Shown: positions 6,601-12,200 of the stretch, piece after piece
Layout: each line of letters opens with the position of its first letter
How positions within the stretch are numbered: the stretch's first letter is position 1
Source of the DNA: Ochromonadaceae sp. CCMP2298
Taxonomy: Eukaryota > Sar > Synurophyceae > Ochromonadales > Ochromonadaceae
Assembly (NCBI GenBank): GCA_026770595.1
Contig: MU633916.1
Coordinates: forward strand, 1 to 19,767
Direction of reading: 5' to 3'
Length of the DNA stretch: 19,767 bases
Notes under the pieces: generated by a model
Database searches by the model: none
Told to the model about the DNA's origin: nothing
The model's input: the letters and a program-made list of their open reading frames with translations, nothing else
Position numbers and translations under genes: made by a program

Positions 6601-9562
6601 GGCCACTGACGCGATGCTGGCCTTGCTGGCCTATAATTCAGCTATCCGCTCGGGGGCGCCCACGGCCGTGCCCACGAGGCGCAAAGAGGCGTTTAAAGAC
6701 GGCGTAGATGTGTCCGTGTTCCACAACGACGCCTTCAACGAGAACCTCGAGGCCACTCGCAATGCGCTGATGGAGGACGAGGGCAAGAGCGCAGATTCGC
6801 ACAGCGAGGCACATTCTATTCCCTCGGACACAGGCCCCAGTTCCCGTAGTCCCCCTAATCCTAAAGCCTCTGCCCCCCCCAAGGCCAAGCCCAAGGGGCC
6901 TAGCCGCTACTTCTTCGTGGTGCAGCTCATCGACCCACAGATAAACTTCCTCGACACCAAGGCGCACAGCAGCGTCATCATCGTGGCTGGCCGCTCATCG
7001 CTCGAGGGTAAGAAGTACACACATGCTACGCTGCCGCCGCAGGCTGGAGCCGAGGGGAACATGCGCAGCAGCATAGCGGGGATGCGGGCAGACCCGCAGA
7101 GGCAGCAGGAGTTGCGCCTGCGCATGGACGGGGTGTCCGCCTTCACCGTGCCCTCCAGCTCCCCGGACGACGAGGACGACGAGTCTGACACGGTGCACTG
7201 GAAGCATATGGCCAACACGTCTGTTTCGCAGGCTCCCGGGAGCACCCAAAGGCCCCCCTCCCTCGAGTCCCCCTACATGCGCATGGCTATCAACGACTTC
7301 CAGATCCGAGCGCAGTACATATTCTGGACAGACGTGACGGTGCGGGAGGCGCGAAATATGCAACTAAGGCGATCCTCGGAGAAGCTCGTGTGTACGTTCA
7401 AACTGGAGCTCCCTGTTATCGGCGTAGACATTTTGTCCTGGCAGTTCTACGTGATAATGAACGTGGTGCGCAACGTGCTGCTGGTGCCCCCGCCCGCGTC
7501 TGCCTCGCACGTGAACAAGCGCACCGATGTGGACGAGGCGCAGAAGAACAAGGTGCTGGAGCTCAAGCGCAGCGCGGAGCTACTCGCCAGGCACGAGATC
7601 CGCTGCAATATCAACGCAGCTCTGGACTTGAAATCCAAGCACAACCGGGACGAATTGCGGTACCTGGTGGAGGAGGGGCTGGCCCAGGCGATGCTGGAGA
7701 TGGACCTGGGTTCTGCCCGATTCGTGGAGATCTTCATCGGCAGCTGCACGTGGGTGCTGCGCGCCAACAGTGCCTCCACGGCCAATGCGTGCACGAACGC
7801 CACGAAGCAAGAGAAGGAGCAGGTCAAGTTCGAGTTCACGGGTATTCACGCGACCTTCTCATATGGGGAGGACAGGTGCGCCGTGTCGCTGCTGGAGGTG
7901 CAGCGGTTCTGGGCGAAGGACATGGACCCCTCACGAGACTCGATCCTGCTCAGCAAGACGGTGCAGAGCAGCAGCGCCAAGGGCGGGGACAAGAAGGGCG
8001 CATCGGACGCGGACGCACTGGTGCTGATGCCCATCCTGAGCGAGACAGAGCACTGCGCGCGCTGTGGGGCAGCCTTCCTTCTGGAGGAAAACAGCCCCAG
8101 CGCCTGCACCTTCCACGCAAACCAGGACGGAGACCCGGGCGAGTTCAAGCGGTTCACAGCCCTGGACGATCTCACGGGCGCGCCCACTGTGCTGAGCGCT
8201 TGGACGTGCTGCGGGCGGAGGCACGCCTTCGCGGTGGGCTGCTCTGCGCGCCCGCACAGCTGCAAAGAGGTGATGGTGCAGGTGCGCGCAGAGGCCTCTC
8301 CTTCGACACGTGTCGAGAATGTGGATCTGAGCGTGCTGAAGTCGGTGGACATCTCCATCTTCCCCAACTCAGTCTACGATCTGCGCGTTCACATCACCAA
8401 GAGCCTGGCGGACGTATTGCACAACTATTTCAGCATCGACAACGAGGAGAACTTCGAGATATCGGCCAACAAGACCACGGCCCTGACTAAGGTCAAGAAC
8501 GTGGGCAAGAGGATGATCAGCATGACGCAGAGAGATATAGGCATTTACCACTCAGACGAAGAGGACGAGCTGGGCTTCGCAGCCGAGCGCGAGCCCGAGC
8601 GAGACGCCATCATCGAGAACGTGTACGTCTCGCCGCAGCGCGGGGTCGCAGAGGGCGAAGGCTCCGTTCCTAAGACCAAACGCAGGTCTGCGTGGTTCGC
8701 ACCCCTAGCCAGTCCCAGCAGTCAGACGGACCCTGCTTCCCCTGCCTCCTTCACCGCCCCCCCCACTTCCGCCTCGAAGTCCAAGGGCAGGCGCTACCTG
8801 GGCTTCTTCGGCGGGTCGCAACACGGGTCGGATGCCGGGTCGCTGGATGGCTCGACGGACACAGACAGCATCGTCGTGACCCAGCAGCAGGCTCAGGCGC
8901 AGGCCCAGCCGCGCTCCACGTTCAACATGCTGCGCAGGCGCAAAAACGTGTCAGCGCCGGTGGTGGAGAAGAGCAAGCCTGCGCCCCTGGCGCGCAGCAG
9001 CCTCACGCGCGCCAACAGCACCGTGGACGCGGCCGAGCTGGAGGGAGGAGTGACCAGCCCCGCCACCACACAGCGCCAAGAGGGGCTCTACGTGAAGTTC
9101 CTGCGCTTGGGCGGCATCCACATCGAAGTGTCCACTGCGGGCTTCCTGATGAACCTGTTCCGCTTCAAGGCGCAGATGGACGAGTTCAGGTGCCAGGGGG
9201 AGGTGCTGTCCTGGAGCACCCTCATCTCCAACATGGAGAGGCACCTGGTGCTAAGCGTGCTGCGCAACGCCGCCTCCTCCTCGATCTCCCGCTTCACCCA
9301 CCTCTTCCGCTTCAATGGGCCCAGCGAATCCGCCGCAGCGGACACCAGTACGGGTCGCAAGGCGTCCTACAAAGCTTGGGACGAGGTGTCGGACGACGTC
9401 GCCACTACCATGAAGAGGTCCGCCCTGGGCCTGCCCCCTCCCTCCAGCCCCATCGCCCGCCACCCCTCTATGCACACGCAGTCCCACGCTTCCCTCGATG
9501 CCCTCGTGCGCCCTCCCGGACAAATTTCAATACCCCGAGACAGCGCCAGTGGCAAATACTAA
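605..9562 (+). CDS. BLTP2: Giant bridge-like lipid-transfer protein, BLTP2/Hobbit/SABRE/Fmp27 family
   Basis: The frame encodes 2985 residues from the first in-frame ATG at 605; the frame is open upstream only through a GTG at 560. A hydrophobic helix at residues 2-21 fits the N-terminal ER anchor of this family. Two family signatures are visible: a 'DPQINFLDT....AGRSSLEG' block near residues 2100-2135, and a C-terminal block near 2827-2890 ('VKFLRLGGIHIEVSTAGF' through 'LSWSTLISNMERH'), which matches the conserved tail of SABRE/Hobbit/Fmp27 proteins. Family members form long hydrophobic channels that move lipids at ER-plasma-membrane contacts and affect secretion and tip growth. Unusual points are the SR-rich run at 969-992, a Cys/His module at 2484-2553, many low-complexity linkers, and no evident intron in 9 kb. 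It is longer than most homologues. The family call rests on remembered motifs, not a search; the related BLTP1/Csf1 family is the main alternative. Confidence 0.82.
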   Translation: MVWLRLLVSAVGIAAALYYLRGPLLGFLLTSSIQLCFSKTLKTFVLGSFHILPFHMGDFHLTFRATRSSPEATVKWRSFKILLDITKIFDPLLSLLLVLPTVPDVSLPQRPRMLVFEFEEFAASSPGLSFADFLNPSDSKMAPEPDPSKINEEGDEIIDRGVVEAPRISNGLILKRLMRHIVLFTDIHFKGFAFDLLFPSHESAMQGVAQSMLICFPSCSEDESMMVMVKVEGGKMDILHREQKAMAYVGQHARLQVEVHLPTGIMDVLMAISGRQDEMHVQITPFLAFMGQYQVAEDDSIEIKMARGLSTGGKMAMRLECEYIRISLTDPRCPEELWMNLQHLEAELKNYNLTRSNDRMYKGKLCSPPPDMHDVATGFQQKLYKLFSRSKDGPIVLSPNKEKVMKAMVGRVDFHTQEVGSTGYVEEVSMLKTKRVYNENDFIDDDKMKGFAKIIHFHKLSAKLLDWMVVLQDTANRVPDSRFAHKKHSQIDFLGHQFFFSTAPVSCSFVPPTEADELSDDASALELNELEEIPVDADNWVSFSIKEMNVQKVLPCGEVDSDIAFHCAQMLMETVLPEKQLQNQYNISVGEGGDEEVGAEGKECKEARREVEEDHSFPLPAGLTGTRWTMPSMAVKVKMGPRLTPQRVSAGLLQVEFGNSSGGSRRLLSAIGSGMGQSLSLDQSLLYHPFLLTSNLTASWSEQHILAELGSVNVKASAAGMIKFMCGMGMIRKTVDRVAARMTYIKVQGGPVPGAYPPPIDLEKQESSTTVRMSELTLDIPVDITSNFSKKPDTRHRSASMESRRSDRSQPTSFDGSPKSPGRKSMAGAGGGEAGPKEGNKGDKSLSVLITNFEYMSGTVESGARFDVCCVGLQNYTAKPWMYMEAFEYRKTNVPLSVGDAFYQGLDPRNAEAAGVTEKVRMYVSIEKFDVFLSARMELGVVLDALMAQAAAYKVASLPPPKELASAPSSRSSSRSNSRSSSRSSSRSRSGSLYESREAEATFTGNRSWDHGDGYRDEDEAEKAEEIPTSPQVLHVAVSTFTVVFDAHYRGDFVDEFMRIEMADCDLLLDSTKLPTAVQDEITLLDLGPRGKETQREVEELDQLMIYAGISGGQMAMSIAQGKGTFKPYKEALFEFHKLGYSGPVYMATVSDPRIAKEYALVPLSDSVPLYAPDEAAPPMGGPATRSGRSVKLNNERQSLARRQSIRCSLVEGDDDAGCSEALYAVTIRTAAPSKIYLDLAMAAQSWDICAHPATSNCIDAVNAAMDCILPPNKDSSPSLAPWDNLRYQLHGSFTFTSERLAFSMVAKDFMLQSVRLRASMEYVKWFMDSSSFSLTAQNLVVDAELNSKLLGHRRGQSNKKTVTSVHSKFCTIPAFIFSLHHKDDTEAPSLGSPPVWGGPNPATPLSMPGSVRKYSHHDVYLHPALLVPKAGKQQRQQYIHADKFHFFRTPEASKRLDVEVRLADSASDPVCFTFRLDHLSRVLDTFRGSAEAEDVEETDCVDSAADYNRGVVRSPCSTPFSHMIAQQKVLLVLNKIVISSWPSQSNLGGFVITIHSSDMQLRMLRDKAYLPVAQADDRTPSDTDQSLAPMKIDHFLMETTFVDIYVRHWQMPDPEAGTDDAGAEWTGDRRGSDVSPETIPGKRTRDEEPRSVLDVYSLFMPIYKTVHSSNIVISLTESGAVSIRDHLFAQTGILHKCDERSAEGHRGKGKPSLPSLFDSVFVVGKEWLELQEAEHRHHPQHTQEPRAARCFSLHARRASAVRLRFDEPQPDGRRESMSVRRRKSMSASVLAVAENNPSPSQRHTQRDGPPSVRRPRRRTSVRGRLLERAQRALLSTRAWDPLVDGYRASLLYFAANHSAFTPPPSALPLAHAAGGGFLQGRDRAQTFFADQDQTSSSWGKKIWGLRVTDMRLLFTIEIRDVLFGYFARATELFEAAESTNAEGSARVSDKVQEPEGGVKKEQKATVFDFMPDDEEVDPFVPLSSTVQATQSTQQTSLQATDAMLALLAYNSAIRSGAPTAVPTRRKEAFKDGVDVSVFHNDAFNENLEATRNALMEDEGKSADSHSEAHSIPSDTGPSSRSPPNPKASAPPKAKPKGPSRYFFVVQLIDPQINFLDTKAHSSVIIVAGRSSLEGKKYTHATLPPQAGAEGNMRSSIAGMRADPQRQQELRLRMDGVSAFTVPSSSPDDEDDESDTVHWKHMANTSVSQAPGSTQRPPSLESPYMRMAINDFQIRAQYIFWTDVTVREARNMQLRRSSEKLVCTFKLELPVIGVDILSWQFYVIMNVVRNVLLVPPPASASHVNKRTDVDEAQKNKVLELKRSAELLARHEIRCNINAALDLKSKHNRDELRYLVEEGLAQAMLEMDLGSARFVEIFIGSCTWVLRANSASTANACTNATKQEKEQVKFEFTGIHATFSYGEDRCAVSLLEVQRFWAKDMDPSRDSILLSKTVQSSSAKGGDKKGASDADALVLMPILSETEHCARCGAAFLLEENSPSACTFHANQDGDPGEFKRFTALDDLTGAPTVLSAWTCCGRRHAFAVGCSARPHSCKEVMVQVRAEASPSTRVENVDLSVLKSVDISIFPNSVYDLRVHITKSLADVLHNYFSIDNEENFEISANKTTALTKVKNVGKRMISMTQRDIGIYHSDEEDELGFAAEREPERDAIIENVYVSPQRGVAEGEGSVPKTKRRSAWFAPLASPSSQTDPASPASFTAPPTSASKSKGRRYLGFFGGSQHGSDAGSLDGSTDTDSIVVTQQQAQAQAQPRSTFNMLRRRKNVSAPVVEKSKPAPLARSSLTRANSTVDAAELEGGVTSPATTQRQEGLYVKFLRLGGIHIEVSTAGFLMNLFRFKAQMDEFRCQGEVLSWSTLISNMERHLVLSVLRNAASSSISRFTHLFRFNGPSESAAADTSTGRKASYKAWDEVSDDVATTMKRSALGLPPPSSPIARHPSMHTQSHASLDALVRPPGQISIPRDSASGKY
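3509..3580 (+). repeat. Ser/Arg-coding repeat inside the BLTP2-like gene
   Basis: Near-repeats of TCTCGCAGCAGC encode an uninterrupted Ser/Arg/Asn/Gly run at residues 969-992 of the lipid-transfer protein. It is followed by an acidic linker, so it is probably a disordered insertion between channel segments. SR runs are frequent targets of SR-type kinases, but a regulatory role here is only inference. Confidence 0.75.
8054..8263 (+). other. Cys/His zinc-binding-like module within the BLTP2-like protein
   Basis: Residues 2484-2553 contain C-x2-C, then C-x2-H (CTFH), then W-T-C-C-G, then G-C-x4-H-x-C: ligand candidates C2484, C2487, C2501, H2504, C2535, C2536, C2546, H2551 and C2553. The C..H....WxCC....GC....H order resembles CHORD-like and related zinc modules. 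It interrupts the beta-rich channel sequence and precedes the conserved C-terminal domain. Zinc binding is inferred from spacing only. Confidence 0.6.
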
Positions 9563-9597
9563 CAACTGTACATAGATACGTCCATACTGTACGCATG

Positions 9598-9603
9598 AAT
9601 AAA
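9598..9603 (+). terminator. Putative polyadenylation signal of the BLTP2-like gene
   Basis: A canonical AATAAA begins 36 nt after the TAA stop codon ending at 9562, at a plausible position for 3' end formation. The organism's actual signal preference is unknown. Confidence 0.5.
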
Positions 9604-9795
9604 AATAATGGCTATGAACGGACGCACCAGAAATGCGTTCTTCGATATCGCCAGACCAACAGTAAGAAACAGTGGCAGAACTATCTGACGCATTAATGAA
9701 AAACCGCTTTCACATTTCAATTTTCTTAAAAAATGTCTCTCTCTTCAAAAGGGATCGGCGCGCGCGAAGATAAGAGGCATTCGGTTAACGTATTC

Positions 9796-9832
9796 GGGTG
9801 GTGGTGGTGGTGAGGGGGGGGGGGAGGAGGGT
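9796..9832 (+). repeat. G-rich simple tract with quadruplex potential
   Basis: A run of GGT triplets passes into a long uninterrupted G run and then GAGGAGGG. Four or more G-runs lie close together on the plus strand, so a G-quadruplex is possible. It sits between two converging genes. Homopolymer length here is also prone to sequencing error. Confidence 0.6.
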
Positions 9833-9897
9833 GCTCTCCGGGAGCGAATCTAAAACCTTCACCTAACTCCGCAGCGGACAGTGCACACGCTTTATGC

Positions 9898-11631
9898 TTA
9901 CTCCCACTCGATGGTGGCGGGCGGCTTGGAGGATACGTCGTAGCAGACGCGGTTGATGCCCTTCACCTCGTTTATGATGCGGTTCGCGATGCGGCCCAGC
10001 AGCTCGTAGTCCATGTGGTACCAGTCTGCGGTCATGAAGTCCGCAGTAGTCACGCAGCGGATAGCGCAGGCCTGCTCGTAGGTGCGGCTGTCCCCCATCA
10101 CGCCCACGGATTTTACAGGCAACAGCACCACGAACGCCTGCCCGATGTCGTTGTACACGCCGGCCTTGCGGATCTCCTGTATCATGATGTCGTCCGCCTC
10201 GCGCAGGATGTGCAGCCGCTCGCGCGTGATCTCGCCCAGCACGCGGATAGCCAGCCCGGGGCCGGGGAAGGGATGCCTCCAGACGGACTCGGCCTCGATG
10301 CCCAGCGCCATGCCTAGCTCGCGCACCTCGTCCTTGAACAGCTCTCTCAGGGGCTCGATCAGCTTCAGCTTCATAGAGGCGGGCAGGCCGCCCACATTGT
10401 GGTGCGTCTTAATGGTGGCGGAGGGCCCCTTGTAGGAGACGGACTCGATAACGTCTGGGTAGAGCGTGCCCTGCAGGAGGAACTCGACATCTCCCTCGAT
10501 CTTGTTGGCCTCCTCTTGGAACACGTCGATGAACGTCTTTCCTATAATCTTGCGCTTCGTCTCAGGCTCAATCACGCCGTCCAGCAGAGTCAGGAACCGC
10601 TCCGAGGCGTCCACGACTGTGAGGTTGATGTCCAGGTGCTCCTTCAGCCGGCGCACCACCGACTCGGCCTCGTTCTTCCGCAGGCAGGCGTTGTCCACCA
10701 TGATGGCGTGGAAGCGACTGCCGATCGCCTTCTGCAGCAGGCAGGCAGCCACAGTGCTATCCACACCTCCGGACACTGCTCCAATCACATGGCCGGTCGG
10801 GCCGACGCGTTCCCTCACCTGTGCGGCGGGCCGGGGGGGGAGGGGGTGGAGAGACGGTGAGCGAGCAATAGCACGGCAGGGAGATCGGGGCGAGCAAGCA
10901 ACAACGAAAGGAGGACCCCCTTCGACTCTTACCTCCTTAATGAAATCATTCGCAATATCCTTCATGTTCCAATCGGTGGGGGCGCTGCACACGCCCACCA
11001 CGAAGTTCTGCAGGATCTCCTTTCCGCGCACAGAGTGCGTCACCTCTGGGTGGAACTGCAGGCCGAAGAGGCGACGCACAGGGTCCGCGATAGCCGCATG
11101 CTCCGAGTTGGACGTATGCGCGATCTTGAAAAAGCCCTCCGGCATGCGCGTGACCTTGTCTCCGTGGGACATCCACATCTGCGCCTGGTTGACACCCTCG
11201 AAGATGAGCGACGCGGCAGCTGCGTTCTCCACGGTTTGCTCGATCATGGCGCGGCCATACTCCCGCTCTGTGGACGACGACACCTCGCCACCGAAATGGT
11301 GGGCTATTTCCTGCATGCCGTAGCAGATGCCCAAGACGGGGATGCTGCTCTCCTCGATCATCTTCCACACAGATGGGTCGACGTGGGGAGAGGCCGGGTC
11401 GTATACGGAGGAGGGGCCGCCGGACAGGATGATACCCACCACATTGCTCTTCGAGAGGACAGAGGCATCAACGAGGCACGAAAAGAGCTCGCAGAAGACG
11501 TTCAACTCGCGCACCCTGCGGGCGATCAGGTGCGAGTACTGGCTGCCGAAGTCCAGGATCGCAATCTGCTGCCTCGTGGAGTGCAGCTGGGCGGACATTG
11601 CGTCCTCGACGCTGCCGGTGTTCGTGCTCAT
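9898..11631 (-). CDS. GMPS: GMP synthase (glutamine-hydrolysing), one intron
   Basis: It converts XMP, glutamine and ATP to GMP, the last step of de novo guanine nucleotide synthesis, in the cytosol. The N-terminal class I glutamine amidotransferase domain (about 22-215) has 'SGGPSSVYD', the nucleophile C103 in 'GICYGMQ', and H194/E196 in 'FHPEV'. The ATP-pyrophosphatase domain carries 'SGGVDS' (249-254 after splicing), followed by the dimerisation domain with 'RHPFPGPGLAIRVLGE' and the classic 'PPATIEWE' end. A 38-codon insert between the domains is best read as an intron (10819-10932). Removing it gives a 539-residue protein with the continuous join 'DFIKE-VRERVGPTG', close to the roughly 525 residues of bacterial and plant-type enzymes and without the large insertion of animal GMPS. 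The start is ATG at 11631. It diverges from gene 3. Confidence 0.95.
   Translation of the reverse strand: MSTNTGSVEDAMSAQLHSTRQQIAILDFGSQYSHLIARRVRELNVFCELFSCLVDASVLSKSNVVGIILSGGPSSVYDPASPHVDPSVWKMIEESSIPVLGICYGMQEIAHHFGGEVSSSTEREYGRAMIEQTVENAAAASLIFEGVNQAQMWMSHGDKVTRMPEGFFKIAHTSNSEHAAIADPVRRLFGLQFHPEVTHSVRGKEILQNFVVGVCSAPTDWNMKDIANDFIKEVRVEGGPPFVVACSPRSPCRAIARSPSLHPLPPRPAAQVRERVGPTGHVIGAVSGGVDSTVAACLLQKAIGSRFHAIMVDNACLRKNEAESVVRRLKEHLDINLTVVDASERFLTLLDGVIEPETKRKIIGKTFIDVFQEEANKIEGDVEFLLQGTLYPDVIESVSYKGPSATIKTHHNVGGLPASMKLKLIEPLRELFKDEVRELGMALGIEAESVWRHPFPGPGLAIRVLGEITRERLHILREADDIMIQEIRKAGVYNDIGQAFVVLLPVKSVGVMGDSRTYEQACAIRCVTTADFMTADWYHMDYELLGRIANRIINEVKGINRVCYDVSSKPPATIEWE
10819..10932 (-). 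other. Intron in GMP synthase (114 nt, phase 0)
   Basis: On the minus strand the intron begins GTAAGA after ...AAGGAG and ends in a C-rich tract with CACAG before GTGAGG. It is 114 nt, a multiple of three, has no in-frame stop, and lies between codons. Unspliced, it would add 38 Pro/Arg/Ser-rich residues of non-family sequence exactly between the amidotransferase and synthetase domains, whereas the spliced protein aligns without a gap. Confidence 0.88.
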
Positions 11632-11815
11632 CTTCGCCAGTTCCTTTGCAATGAGATATAGGCGAATGCGGCTGACTCACCAACGATCGATTGATTTGTC
11701 CTCTTTGCAAGCAGGCAGAGGGAGGGGCTCGCTCCACACAACGAGGCCTGCTGCATCCCAGTCGAATTTTTAAAATACCCTCCATACACATCGAGTGAGG
11801 ACATTAATTTTCACA

Positions 11816-11959
11816 GCCAAAAGCGCCTAAATGAGAGAAATTTTGAAACAGAAAACGCCGCAACCAGAATTCGAAGTCGAATCAAGGATAATTCGAAACG
11901 AACTCTTGTAGCAGAAACCGAATTGTGTGCAAAATATCTCTAATTTAGGCGCTTTTGGC
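11816..11959. mobile_element. MITE-like fold-back element with terminal inverted repeats
   Basis: The 17-mer GCCAAAAGCGCCTAAAT at 11816-11832 is exactly inverted at 11943-11959. Extending inward, 28 of the first 30 terminal bases pair. The inner part (around GAATTCGAAGTCGAAT and ATAATTCGAAACGAAC) is also a looser inverted repeat, so almost all 144 bp can fold back. It encodes nothing. This fits a miniature inverted-repeat or fold-back transposable element. I could not find a clear target-site duplication at its edges, so an operator-like or structural origin remains possible. Confidence 0.6.
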
Positions 11960-12109
11960 AGGCAAAAAAGACGAATAACCCTTTACCTCTGGCCGAAACT
12001 TTTTGGTTACCGCTGAGATCTGATGAGCGGTTTCCTGATGAATGTTCTTAACTCTGCCTTCTGCTCTGTAAGTTATCGTAGGTTGAACATCCCACTCCGC
12101 GTGCCCTCG

Positions 12110-12190
12110 ATGAGGTTGCGTGCCAACTCACGCGAAGCGCTCGTCGTTGGGGCCCCGCCAACCTGGAACAGTCAACAGCTCTACTGGTAA
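12110..12190 (+). CDS. Possible upstream ORF in the leader of the Tudor-like gene
   Basis: An ATG at 12110 opens a 26-codon frame ending in TAA at 12188-12190, out of frame with the main coding region and 10 nt before the proposed start at 12201. If it lies in the transcript it could lower translation of the main frame. If the leader is spliced it may be absent. No resemblance to a known peptide. Confidence 0.3.
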   Translation: MRLRANSREALVVGAPPTWNSQQLYW

Positions 12191-12200
12191 CGCTATCGAT

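Larger units (their letters stand above)
9563..9897. other. Convergent 3' spacer between BLTP2-like gene and GMP synthase
   Basis: This spacer holds the 3' ends of two converging genes. It contains an AATAAA at 9598-9603 for the plus-strand gene, A/T-rich sequence around 9700-9735, and a G-rich tract at 9796-9832. For the minus-strand GMP synthase only a CATAAA-like variant just after the stop codon is visible. No gene is seen. Confidence 0.6.
11632..12200. promoter_or_regulatory. Divergent promoter region between GMP synthase and the Tudor-like gene
   Basis: The 569 bp between the two start codons must hold the promoters and 5' leaders of both divergent genes. The region contains a 144-bp fold-back element (11816-11959) and a 26-codon upstream ORF (12110-12190). 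A GTAAGT at 12068 is a possible donor of a leader intron. I see no other gene, and no clear TATA box can be assigned. Confidence 0.6.

Noticed and set aside
9833-9845. Bacterial-type terminator hairpin (GCTC..GAGC) near the GMP synthase 3' end
   Set aside because: The stem is only four base pairs, lacks a T-run, and the genes are eukaryotic.
12120-12200. Start of the Tudor-like protein at a GTG codon (12120)
   Set aside because: No ATG there; the first in-frame ATG is 12201. The 27 extra codons may still be exon if a leader intron exists.
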